Shown here piece after piece: positions 36,176 to 49,600 of a DNA stretch of 64,000 nt. Each line of letters starts with the position of its first letter. Position 1 is the stretch's first letter. The DNA comes from Liriodendron chinense (taxonomy: Eukaryota; Streptophyta; Magnoliopsida; Magnoliales; Magnoliaceae): assembly GCA_003013855.2 (NCBI GenBank), contig ML058526.1, positions 5,146,001-5,210,000 of the forward strand. The letters run 5' to 3'. Under the pieces are notes generated by a model. That model was given only the letters and a program-made list of their open reading frames with translations, had not been told where the DNA came from and made no database searches. Both the position numbers and the translations under genes were made by a program.

Positions 36176-37541
36176 TTTAAGTCAACCACTCCCAATTAGG
36201 AGGAAATATTCACTTACGTGGCAAACATTCATAAAAAATAATAATTATTTATCTCCATGCATTTAGAGAGAGATTTAAAAACACAAAAGCTCCCTTAGCT
36301 TTATTTCTTTTGGAATTCTGTTTTAAGTCATCAAACAACACATGAGCAACAAATCATTGTACTTACAAGATCAACAATCATGAAGAAATTTTGAATTATT
36401 TAATGATTTGTTGATCAAAAAATTGAATCTCTAAAAGCTGCAAAAATAGCCCACACACATTTATTAAAAAGTTCAATTATTTTTATAACAATGATCCAAA
36501 CCATTAATTGATGTCTCTTGGATCATTAATTGATGTCCATTGGGCCTTAAAATAGACCTTGTTCTAGAAATCATCAATCATGGAAGATCCAAGCTACCAA
36601 CCCTGTGACTCTTTTAAGTTGAGCATGAACCTTGTTGTATGTCTATTTGGAGTTGGCTATAAATAAAAAAAGGCCTTGATTGTTCCAATCCAGGTGATTT
36701 TCAGGCACTATACTGGTCTGAATTATTGAACCATGGGCTCGACCCAAAAGCTGATAGGTTTGCTTGAATAGATCTTGATGTACTGCAATGATTCAAATGA
36801 TTTATAGGTTGTATCTCACCTTCTAAGGTGAAAATTAATAAAATTAAAAAATTAATTTAATTATTTCAATCTTTGATAATTTGGCTTTTTTACTTTAAAC
36901 ATGAACGGTCACCCTTTCCAAAGGTCAGAGTCAAAATGTAATATTTGGGATGTATTGGAGCAAACCTCAACTGAAAAACCGTCGACGGATGCTGTGCAGG
37001 TGGGCCACACGTGCATGCTAGGTACATGTGCATGGCGCACGTTAGTACAAGGCATGAAGTAAACAGAGCTCGTTTTACCTCTTTCGCGATGGATATTCCA
37101 TCTTACGTCGCCATCTATTGTGGCCCACATGCTGAGTGTTAGAATGATCTGAACCGTCCGTTTACTTAAATATAAGTGATACGTACTAGAATAAGAATCT
37201 TACTCTGAACAAATGATTTTAAAACTAAACAAAATTAGGCGAACTTAGAAAAAAGATTTCTTTTTCAATGGATGAAGTTTAAAACTAAAAATAAACAACT
37301 AGGATCATCAAAGAAGTATGATTATTATAGCATAGCATATATGAACGGTTCAGATCATTGGATTATCTCAGCATGCGTGCTCCACATGGGTAGCGACATA
37401 TGGTTGCATCTGAGTCGCGACGGAGGAAAAACGAACTGAGGCAAGTATGATGAGGAGGAGAAACTTATGAAATGGGCGGACATTTCTATGACAGAAAAGA
37501 CCTCATAAAAACACTCCTACGCTGCCAGCGACCAAACCCAA

Positions 37542-37544
<3 letters not shown>
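36176..37544. other. Upstream region of BADC gene
   Basis: No other gene recognised. The last few hundred bases should include the BADC promoter; I see no unambiguous TATA box. Confidence 0.35.

Positions 37545-37578
<34 letters not shown>
37545..37578 (+). repeat. (CT)n tract in the BADC leader
   Basis: 34 bp of CT dinucleotides about 50 bp before the start codon. Pyrimidine-rich tracts are common in plant 5' UTRs and can affect expression. It also produces false Arg-Glu repeat frames on the other strand. Confidence 0.85.
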
Positions 37579-37581
<3 letters not shown>

Positions 37582-37627
37582 TTCCACGACTCTCGATCTC
37601 GATCTCTGGCATTTCTCTTCATCTTCC

Positions 37628-40600
37628 ATGGAAACTGCTGCGATTCTCCGCTCATTTCACTGTAAGTCTCTCTCTCTCTCTCAGCTAGCAAACCCTGATT
37701 TGAAGTTTTTGCGTTTTTCAGCATGCGATTTGAGCTTCGTTGCTTATAATTCGGCGAGGATTCGGTCTGGATGCGCTTCTTTGATAGATTTTGTTGTTCT
37801 ACGTTCGAGATGGTCGGGAATGAGGCAATTCTGTGGAAATCAGCTTATGAAGAACCTTCCTACGCACAATCGGTTGAGAGGAAGGTGAATCTGGACCATT
37901 GATCTCGTGGGCCGCACCGTGGATGGGCTTTAGTTTGAAAACTACGCCAATAGGATGATTCTTTCCGTGTAATTTGTGTTCTTAGTGATGGTAAAAGGTG
38001 TGAAATGGTAGATGGTTAATCGGGGGAAATGGGCAGTGGTGGCGGCTTGGATGGTCCTGTTCCATGGTGCGGCCTACTGGATGTATGGTCCTGATCACCT
38101 TCTTCCCTGCTGCTGATACTGGTGGTCCTGGAGGTTGTTTTATGGGGTTTCCCATACAACTGGAGACATTGTATCACCAACCTTGTGATATTACGGTTTT
38201 TTTTTTTTCTTTTTTCTTTTTCTTTTTACTTTCTTAAATTTCAGGTGTAGGATTTGATGCAATTGATGTGTATTTTAGGTTCTCATATGACCAGTCTTTA
38301 TGTTGGATGTATCCTTGGGGGTCATTTGGATGGTGGTAAATGGTTTACTAGTAAATCACTTAAAGGCTGCAAATGATTTACAATATCTTGGGGGTCATTT
38401 GGATGGTGGTAAATGGTTTACTAGTAAATCACTTAAAGGCTGCAAATGATTTACAATCTGTCTGTTTGGCTTTCCAGTGGTTGGATTGCCTGTAAATGGT
38501 AAATGAAATCTGCTTTATAGGCTTTCATTCAAAAAAAAAATAGAGCCGTTGCCATCTCCTCATTTTAAAGTAAATGAAATCTCAACTTTTTGCTAGTAAA
38601 TGAGAAGGGGGCTATGCTAGTAAATCATTTACAAGTAGTAAATGATTTACTAGCAAATTAGAGCATCCAAACACAAGTAGTAAACGAGTTGCTAGCAAAT
38701 CATTTACTACTTGCCCCATTTACCACCATCCAAACAACCCTTATATGTTGCCTCACGATCTCACATATCACATATGCTTGTCATTGTATTAGGAAGAAGA
38801 GAGGAAATATGCAGTGCTTGGCCCAAATTGTCAACGTTTCCAGTTGTCCCTTTTAGATTCATCCATGCCATTCATCTGTTGGGTTCCATCATAATTGGTG
38901 ATGGACAAAAGATCTCACTGAGGAATCCCATCATGCAAGAATTGACCTGAAAACGGATGTTTACAAAAAAGAAAAAGAAAAAGAAAAAAAAAAGTGTAAG
39001 TTCTGGTTCACATGAAATGGGAAGAAGTCCTCCAATCGGATGACTGGGATTGTCTGCTGAGGAGATCTTTTGTCTGCACCCATCCACGATGTGGTCAGCA
39101 GATGAACAGCCTGTATCACTGAAAGGTGGGCAATACTGGCACTGATAGAAGGAGCAGTAATTTGAGAAATATTTTTTATTTTTTAGATATGACTCCTTTT
39201 GCAAACTTGAACACCTTTTTTTTTTTTTTGAAGTAATACTAGTTTGAATTTCTGTGAATTGTGGGGGAAATATCAGAAGACTCATTAAAAGCAGTTTCTC
39301 TCACATTAGATCCTTTTCCTAACAATCCTGACATGTGGGACAGAGTGCACACCCTTTAATTAACATAATCTTTGGCAAAAGAGAAGGGAAGTAGTCACAC
39401 TATCCTGTTAACTAGTGTGAGCTTCTGCTTCTTAAGGAAGCCTGACCTACTTGGTTGTTATCTATCTTAGCATAATCCATTGTGCCTTGGGTTACTTGCC
39501 AAAGATAGTAGCTATCTGGACTCAAGGTGTAAAGATTCAGCACTATCTTGGGAACTGCCCTGAGTTAATATGAATTGGGCAACAAGATGTCTTTGGTGCT
39601 TTAGTGCCTTGTGTTTTACTCTTATTTTGAAAATGGAAAACAAGATGAGATTTTCAGCCGATAAGTCCAGTTATCATTGTCAAGGTGCTTATTTGGAGAT
39701 TTGTGGGGGGATTATGTTGACTGAGGCAGAATGATTTTGTTGGGAGGTTAGATGCTTGGAATTGTTTTAGGCAGATGAATTTTCAATTGGTTTTAATTCA
39801 TTTTCTTATCAACCTTTTAGTGTCTGTACCGTGTAGCCATTCATTTCTTTATATATATTACATATTTCTTAAATACAAATCTCATCCTTCTCAAAGTTGC
39901 CATAAAATGAAGCTCTTGTGTTGAACACAACTCTGCAGATAGTTTCTACTTTCTACTGTATATCCTTTAATTAATGAAATGTTATTGCTGATTATGAAGC
40001 ATTTTTTTCTTCTTTTTATTTTTTAGTGCAGTGCGGCTTGATCTTTGGTAATAATAAAAAGAAAAAGTATCTGCAGTTGACCCCTTATATGTTATCACGG
40101 AATGGCAGGTACTGTAGGAACAATTCCACGAGTTCAGTCCTTCCTTGAGAAGCCTGGTATTCCTATATATAATGCTGCCTCGAACAAGCCATTATTTATG
40201 CCAGGGCTCAGAGTAGGAGGTGGGCTTATTTCCTCCCCAGTGGATAGAAAAGGATCATTCGTACCTTATGCAAAGGCCTCCGAAACTGCATTAGCTGCAA
40301 CACCTGATGGTGAGTTCCTTTTACTTTCCAGGAAAGTTCTCCTTTTTATGCTTCATTTTCTTGATTCAGTTGACATTTGGAAATTTTGTGAGAGTTGTTG
40401 AGGGTTTGGTTGTTTAAATGATAAATCTTGATGCTCCACCTTTTTGTTATAGCACTCTCGTTGGATGGTTTTGGACACCACACACACACACACACACACA
40501 CACACATCAGTGTTTTAAATGGCACGTAGCGTATTGTGTAGCGTTTGGCCCTCTATAGCGTGTAGTGTAAGCTACACGATACTTCTATTTTTTAATTAAA

Positions 40601-43600
40601 AAATAGAGAAAAAATGATAAATATTAAATAGTAAGAAAACATGTAAAACAAAAAAAAAAAAAATTTGCCTAAAAAATTTATTCATTTTTTCAAGTAAATG
40701 TATGTTCAAACATTGCTCAAAGTCTTTTTCTCTTTCCCCTCAGATCTCTCTTTAATTTACTGAAAAATAAAAATTCACAAGTCACAAACTCACAAATCAC
40801 AATATATGACAAATAACATACTTAACATCTATGAATTTAACCATAGAAAACAATGGAACAAAAAATAAAAAAATTGCCTAAAAAAATTTATTCATTTTTT
40901 CAAGTAAAAGCATGTTCTCAAACATTCCTCAAAGTCTCTTTCTCTTTCCCTTCATATATCTCTTTCTTTTTTTAGTTTTCTGAAAAATAAAAATTCATAA
41001 GCCACAAACTCACAAATCACAATATATGACAAATAACATACTAACATCTAAGAATTTATCCATAGAAAGCAATGGACAACTACATGATAGAAAATAAGAT
41101 AATAAAAAATAACGGACAACCACAACACAGAAAAATGGTTCCACCCTATTGGGTTGGGTGATGGGTCACACCATAAAAATACTAGCCAACTGTGAGCCAC
41201 CTAAGAAAATCAAGCCTATCCAACCATCACATAGGCCACGCCATAGAAAACAATGCATAACCACCCAAACACCTCCATAAACACACACTAAAGAAAAAAA
41301 GAAAAGAAAACAACATTGCATAACAACCGGCTAAAACACACCACAATAGGCCCCTAAAAAAAAGCATAGCAACCCCTATCCTACAATATTGCATGGCAAC
41401 TGGCCTTCTAAAACGAAAAAAAAATGGAAAAAGTCCTAAAAGAAACTATAAATCTTCATCTGAAATGAAAAAGAACTCATTAACGGATATTAAGGGGCAA
41501 GAGCATACCTCTATAAAGCTCAAGAAGAGATTCAATCAATAACAAAACTAAATATTTGAGCTTCGTAGTCGTAAAAAAAAGGTCCACCACAACAAAAATC
41601 GAATATGCACCCCTTTTGAGTCTTTGGAAGACTCAAAATGAAGTCCATATAAATATCCACTCAAGGCGCAACTAGAACGGAAAGGAGCATATAAGGCCGA
41701 TATTTTGCACATGACCTTTGGAAACTTGACATCGGTGACATTGTGCTACGAACTGTTCATTATCACGCCGCATACGGGGACAATAATATTTTTTCTCCAC
41801 CCTAGCCAATGTTTTATCATTTTCGAAGTGTCCACCTAGTTCTCCGTGTAGCTCATATAGGATCTCTCTCATCGATCTTTCAGGAATGCATAGGCGAGAA
41901 CCCTTGAATAGATTTCCATCGTGTGAGATGAATTCGCACTTTGGATCTTAGCCATCCACACACCTGTTGAGTACTTTGACAAAAATGGAGTCCTCTTTGT
42001 ATTATTCTTTAATGCCTTGAATTCGACGACCTCCACGCTAACTCAACTTGTGTGCAGCTCTACGAATGAACCTCTGAAAGGGTTCACGGGGTGGGCCACT
42101 CCGCAATGGCCTTGATTTTCTCCTGATCAACCTTGATCCCTTCCGCAGACATAGTATACCCTAAAAACATAACACCATCAACAAGGAAGGAACATTTTTT
42201 CAAGTTAACAAAATAGTGACTCCCTTTGTAGTACATCAAATATTGTCATAAATGATCAAGATGAATAAATAAATCGGACTAAAAATAAGAATATCATCAA
42301 AATAGACAACTAAGAACTTTTAAATAAAAGGGCGGAGTACCTTTGTCATCGGCCTCATGGAGGGCCGAATGGCATGACAGACCACTCATACAACCTGTCT
42401 TGAGTCTTAAACGTGGTCCTTCCACTCGTCCTTGAGCCGAATATGTATATGATGATATCCGCTCTGTAGGTTGATTTCTAAAAAGACCTCAACTCCACAT
42501 GTCTAGCATATTGTCCAAGCGGGGAATAGAAAACCGGTACGTGATAGTAATCTAGTTAATCACATGACTATCCACTCACATCCTCCAAGACCCATTTTTC
42601 TTAGGGGTTAATAATGCAGGAATAATACCACATAGTGACATGCTTTCCCGAATTAAACTCTTCTGTAGTAACTCAGTAACCCATCGAGGGAGCTTAGCAT
42701 GCTCAGCTTGATTCAAATCAAAATCACAATTTATTTCAAACCAATCGAATGTTCTTTAATATAAAAAGGCCTATATCTTTAATCGTATCAATCATAAAAA
42801 AACAAACATGGAAAGCCCAATAATAAAAAAGCAAACATGGAAAGTGATTATATCTCTAAAACCAGCCCATATCTTTAATCATATCAATCATATATTCAAA
42901 TTAGCCCTCATATTTCCCAAAAATAGTAAATTACAATTCTTAATTTAGGCCCCTAAATCTATAAAAAAAAATCAGCACATGTTGGGCTCTACGGTGGGCT
43001 ATGAGCTTAAGCGGGCTGGGCCCAACAGTGGATCTGGATGGGCCTAAGTGGGCTGTAGGCTTGCATCAGTTGGACAGGATTTTGGAGAATGCTATCTACC
43101 CTAGGGTACTTAAGTTAGTGTGGGTGGGTTTTTCTCTCCTTTAGGAGTCCCATTATTGAGACATCCTGGAAGTCCGTAACTCTAACCAAACTCTTTATAT
43201 TGTTAGAGGCTTCTATGGAGGTTCTTATCTCTCCTTTAGGGGTCCCATTATTGAGACATCCTGGACGTCTGAAATTTGGATGCGCGTGCAATTTTTGATG
43301 TGTGCGTGCGTGTGCTTGTGTGCGTGCAATTTTTGGGCAAAAAGAAAATTGGTCATGTCCTGTGTCTATCAGTTTTGGGCCTAGTCAATTCACCAGCCGA
43401 AACTGATGTTCAGAACGTTGCTTATGTGAGACTGACTGAAAATGCCACAAGGAAATGCAACTACTGTAGTTAAGGAGGAGAGATGCATTAAATGACAATA
43501 ATGCTAGAAAAATGCAAGAGTACATGTTGTGGGTCTCGAACCTTGCTTATGTTAGATTGACTGAAAATGCAACCAGAGCGAGAAGTGCTATAGTTAAGGA

Positions 43601-46600
43601 GAAAGAGATGCCCTGAATGACATTCATCGTCGTCGTCATCTAAGCCTTATCCCAATTAATTGGGGTCAGCTACATGAATCCTGCTCTACCATTCCACTAT
43701 CATTTGGAATGTCATGTTGTTCTGATTCATGATGGAAGTTAGTTTGATGCTGGCTGCCAACATGATGCAACCCTCCTTTATCCGGGCTGGGCACCGGCAA
43801 TGAGAGCACAAACTCCCACGGGCGCAATGTAGCAGACTTGTTACGTAGGATGATTACAATCAAGCACTATCTAATAGTCTATTACACACGTTGATTACAA
43901 TCAACGAGTTATGCCCTGGATGACAATAATGATAAAAAAAAAATGTGAAAGCACCTGCACCCTTTCCAACACACAGTGTTTTGATGGGGTAGAGCAATTC
44001 GATCTCTTTATTTTTATTTCTGTAACAAGTGTAGATGGTCGTATTTTACATATTTCTTTAAGAGAGAAATGTGAGTCTGCAGAACCTTATAAATTCTGTA
44101 ACAAGTGTAGATAATTGCAAGAAGAATAAAAAAAGTGGAGATAACTGCATTTTACTTATTTCTTAAGAGAGAGATGTGAATCTGTGGAATCTTATAATGC
44201 AAGAGTGTGAATCTGTTGAGACGAAATTGGAAAATCAACCTTCTCTTAACTAAGACCATACATGCATGGATGGGAAGCTAGAATAAATCCTAGATGAAAG
44301 ATCTGCTTCAAAGGTTCATGTATGCATAAATGTGAAAAAGATTCTAATAAAGAGACATCTCAAAACTGTATACATACTAAGGGGGCGTTTGGCATCTCTA
44401 CAAATAAGAGCTTATTGGCTTAATTCTAAAAAAAAAAAAGCTTTTAGACCGTTTGGTAAAAGTCTAATCAAGTGCTTATTTATTTAGAAAGTAACAAATA
44501 AGTTCCGATTTAATAAGTTGGGGAGGGGTTACTTTTTGAAACGGAGCTTATTTGGCTTAAGCGGGTAAACATTTTGGACTAATTTTTGGACAAGTTTGTC
44601 ATTAAAATTTTCTAGTAACTCCCCTCTTACCCTCTTCTCTTTACAATTTCTTCAAGGCAGGCCCACATGATGAACGACCCATAGTGAAGGTGGGCCCCAC
44701 ATGATGAATGACCATATCAAAGGTGGGCCTACATGATGCATGGTCACATCAAGGGTGAGCCCCACATGATGGATGGCCTACTTCAAATTGTGGCCCCGCA
44801 TGATGAATGATCCACATCAAGCAGGCCCTACCTGATGGATGGTCCCCATCAAAGGTGGGACCCACATGATGGATGGTGGACATTGAATGTGGGACCACAT
44901 GGTGGAAGGTTGACATTAAAGGTGGGCCACATGATGAATGGCCCATATTGAAGGTTGGGCCCCACATGATGGACGACCCATAGCAAAGGTAGGACCTACA
45001 TGATGGATGGTGGACATCAAAGGTGAGCCCCACATGATGGATGGCCTACTTCAAATTATGAATAATCCACATCAAGCAGGCCCTACCTGATGGATGGTCC
45101 ACATCAAAGGTAGGACCCACATGATGGATGGTGGATATTGAATGTGGGACCACATGATGGAAGGTTGACATTAAAGGTGGGCCAACATGATGAATGACCC
45201 ATATTGAAGGTTGGGCCCCACATGATGGACGGTCCACAACCAAGATGGTGGGTGTCACATGATGGACTATCTACATCAAGTGGGCCCCACATGATAGATG
45301 GTCCACGACAAAGGTGGGACCCACATGATGGATGGTGGACATCAAAGATCCCTCATGATGAACGACTCATATTGAAGTGGGGCCCCACATCAAGGTGAGC
45401 CCATGTAAGGAAAGGTTCACATCAAAGGTGGGCCTCACATGATAGATGGCCCGAATCAAAGTGTGGCCCAACATGACGGAACATGGACATCACGTAGGTC
45501 CCATTTGATGGATAGTCCACGTCAGAGGTGGGACCCACATGATGGATGATGGTCATTGAAGTTGGGCCCACATGATGGTTGGTTGTTATCAAAGTTGGGC
45601 CCACATGATGAATGACCCATAATGAAGGTGGGGCCCCACATAATGAATGATCCACATCAAGGTGGGCCCACATTATGGACGGAGCGAGCTTCACATGATG
45701 GATGACCTAGATAAAAGTGTGGCCCCTCAAAATGGATAGTTCACATCAAGTGGGCCCCACCTAATGGACGGTCCACATCTAAGGTCTCTCATGATGGGTA
45801 ACCCATATCCAAAGTGGGCCGCATCATGGATGATCTACAAAGAAGGTGCACCCCACATGATGAATTGTGGATATCAAAAGTGGGCCCTACATGATAGACA
45901 ATCCACTTCAAAGGTAGGCCCACACTACGGACACCATAAAGGATAATTAGCATTGATGGTGGGCCCCACATGATGGATGACCCACATTTAGATTGCTCTT
46001 ATATTAAAGTTGTTGTAATCTTTAAAAATGACATCAACTACCCCTAAAAAAAAGCTCTTATTTGAGAGTTTTACCAAACATGCTTATTTTAAATAAAAGC
46101 TTTTTTTGGAGATTTAACCAAACGAGTTTATTTAAAACAAGAGCTAGAACAAAAAGAGCTTATTGGAGTAGCTCTTATTGAAAAAGCTCTTATTCCAAAA
46201 AACTGAAAAATATAAATGGAGTTTGTGCAGTCAATCATGCATGTGTAGCGTTCCAATTGCATTTTTTCATCTGGAAAGGTATTGTTCTTGTAATAGAATT
46301 GAAAGCATTTAGTGTAGCTTTGTAGTTTTAATGTGTCTATTCACAGATAAATGCATCCACACATTTGCACATATGAAGACGAAATGTAAAAAAGACCAAG
46401 AATATAAAACATAAAAATACATCAGCATTGAAAACTGTAAAAGGAGTATAATAGTGTCTCAAGCTTTGGTTGACTGCTGCTTCAACTTCCTTTGAAAGGA
46501 AAATATTGGATCACTGTATGGTGTTGTTCACATCCTCTTCCCTATTGAACAGTGTTGGGTATTATTTACTGGCTTAAGCTCCATATTGGTTTGTTATACT

Positions 46601-49600
46601 GAACTGGAGTCACATGCCTGTTATCAGTGATCCATTGGTTTATGACAAGAATATGCTTAAAGTATAATATATTGTATGTCTGCACAAGCATCTTGTTTAG
46701 ATTTACCATGCTGAAGCTTGATTCTACAATCAATGCAGCAGTTTCTTCAGATAGCAGTCCACAAGAGCCATTGGAGGAGAAAACTCTGCGGGCTACAACT
46801 TTTCCTAATGGGTTTGAGGTCAGACGCACGCTCCTATTTTCTAGTTCATTCTTGTAAAAGTTAGTTCAGCTACTATGGCATTGTCTGCATTGGACATGCA
46901 GTCTGAATTTATTTGCAAATGAGAACTATTGATTTAGTTTGTTAGTTGGGTGTATTCCATGCACATCAATGCATTTATTTGCTTATGCCTTCTTAGTCTG
47001 TGAGTCTGTGGGATAGGGATATCTTCTGTTTTGATTGCATTATCTGTAAAAATGAGATTGCTGATTGAGTATTCCTACTTCTGTTTTCTCTGGTTGCTAG
47101 TGTCTGCTTGCATAATGGGGGGGACCTTGGAAGGGGATGTAGCTATTAAAGCTAATCTCTTCGTTGTTGAATGGGCCTCCTCATTAAAGGATTTAACATA
47201 TGTTTTATGTGCTTCGCCTCCTTAAAGCTATCCTGGGTGCTGCATGGATCGGTTGGAGAGCTTTTATTGGCTTGGGATGGTGTTGGGCTGAGGAGGGAGA
47301 GGAGAGCTACATAGAGATTGGCACTATTAACCTGCCTATGGGCTATATGGGGGATGAGAAATGATAGGTGTTTTCAAAACCTTCAAACCTCAGAAGGGGA
47401 CACGGCTGTTAAGGCTAAGCTCTTCGTTGTTGAATAGACCTCCTCGTTAAGGATTTACATGATTGTAATTTTGCTTTTCTTTCGAGGATGTAAATTTTGG
47501 GGGATGTCATTCTTTGTGCCATCGTGGTGCCCCTATAATGAAAAAATAAATAAAAAATTTACTTGACTTTCAAAATAATAATAATAATAACTGCAGTATC
47601 TTACTGTGACCTTTAGACGAGTTTAGCAGACTAACTTAAGGTTTGAATGATATCTGTTTAACCATCACATCTTGTTCTGGTTCGAATTCAAGATTCTGTG
47701 CTTCTCCATTTACTTATTTCAATTTGGAACTTGCGTATCATGACTTTGTGTTTCCCTTTCAGTCACTGGTCCTGGAAGTGTGTGACGAGACAGATGTTGC
47801 AGAACTAATAATGAAGGTTCGGTTTTGTTCCTCTTACTGATATCAGCTTATGTTTATTGTGCATAACCCCTTTGTTATTAAACAATGAATGTCTTACTGC
47901 CGGTGACTGCCTGACTATGCGCTTTTATTCTGTAACTTTAATTCCATGAGGACGATTGTTCCACATCAAATGATAACAGATCCCTCATTCTTCTTTTCTC
48001 CATCTTTTCCATGAAAACTGCAACTTCTAATCGGCATATAAGATCTGAAGGCACTTATTGTGAGTTATTTCCAGGTTGAATGTCACTGGGGAGGACAGGT
48101 AACCATCTTGACATATTACATGCAGATAGTATGTTTTTTGTTACTTACGGTGCATCTCAAGGAATCACTTGTTTTAGAGTAGACTTGTAGGGGGATTGAA
48201 ACTGGTACAACTTGTTCCAATTCAGTCAGAATTGTTCTAATTTTGTCCATGGTATACATGTATTGATGGGGCGACTTCTTTTGTTCTCCATTGAAACTTG
48301 GTTGACTTGGATGAGTTGACTTGGTTTTGGATGATGCATTTGGATCTTAGTTGCAGGATGCTTCCATTCGCATAATGCTCCGGCTTCAGGACCATGGATT
48401 CACACTTTCAATTTAAATTCTTGCAGGAACCATAATACTATCTCAAAATATTCACACTTCCAACTCCTAAGACCTGCTTTTTTTCTTTTCTTTTTTGGTT
48501 TCATGGATGGGATATAATCTATTTATCTCCTCTATACATGTGGGGGGCATTGTACACTAGAGATATAATGTATATGTTATGATATGAACATTTCCCATGT
48601 TACATCGGATATACCCTGTCCAGTAGGCATGCTTCGCTGTTAGGGCATGGGACAAAAAATCAGCCAAATCAGAAACTCAAGTGGGCCACACTATAGGGAG
48701 CATTTGGGAGGGGACACCAACCAATAAAACCTTCCAAGCTTATTGTGCAGTCCACTGTGTTGTGTATATGCCATTAAATTATGCATTTGACATGCCCCAC
48801 TAGGATGAAGGGAAATACCAAAGTTCAGGCCATTCCAAAATTTGGGTGTGCCCCACCATGCAAGTTTAGTGGTTGTAGCCGTAGGCATGATTTGATATTA
48901 TTCCCTGTGGTTTGGCCCACCTGAGTCTTGGCTTGTCCTAGTTCTTGGGTTATACGGTGAACATGAGGGTCTGAACATGATGGACAAGGTGGATTTGATG
49001 CACACATCATGTGGGTCCCTCAATAGCCCGATAACACCATGGTGGCACCGATACCTTGTGAGCACATCCCACGTGCTTGTGGGTTCCCGTGTACGTAGTA
49101 TGTGTGCGTGTTGTGTGCGCATGCTTCTCAAGTCCAACCATTTGGACCATAAGTAACCTGCCACCTGATGGCAACTTCCAACCTATCATGCACATGCTAC
49201 ATCCACAACTCATCCAATGGATTGGCCCCATCATGAGGATCAAATTGTGCAAAAATAGCCCCATCCACTCATCAGGGGGACCCCACTTGTATTTTGTTAT
49301 TTTTTAGCAGTTATATATTGTTTTCAATGACGTGGCCCACATGATGAGTGGGCGGGGCTGTGTTTTAGATATCCAATACAGCAATCAGTTGCAACTTGCA
49401 ACTCTCCCTTTTATGAAACAATTGAGAGTGGACACTCACTGTAGTTATGCATGGGCCAACCATGATGTGGTTCAGACATCAGTTCCATTCCCACCTGGAT
49501 GGAGGGACTGACAAAAAATGAGGCCATTCAAAACCTCAGGTAGCCCTAAAAAAAATAACGTTTTAGGCATGATCTCACACACATTTGATGATGGCCTACA

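Noticed and set aside
37662..37888. Continuation of the BADC first-exon frame (LSLSQLANPDLK...)
   Set aside because: The GTAAGT donor at 37662 joined to the acceptor before 40109 gives the continuous frame that fits the family; the longer frame cannot be joined in phase to the next exon.
40034..40108. Possible extra exon (CGLIFGNNKKKKYLQLTPYML)
   Set aside because: Open in one frame only, does not fit the phases of exons 1 and 2, and its 3' end would use the same position that serves as the acceptor of exon 2.
44749..45971. Many 60-90 codon frames rich in His-His-Pro-Ser-Cys-Gly
   Set aside because: They are translations of the 34 bp minisatellite unit in different frames.
44655..45985. CRISPR-like regular repeats
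   Set aside because: Units are contiguous and degenerate without unique spacers, in a plant intron; it is a minisatellite.
48074..48100. Possible small BADC exon (VECHWGGQ)
   Set aside because: Exon 4 joins exon 5 directly in phase and gives the conserved IMK-IGDFEM junction, so the extra piece is not needed.
49007..49307. Overlapping 60-90 codon frames on both strands
   Set aside because: They lie within BADC intron 4 in the foldback-like repeat and have no recognisable domain.
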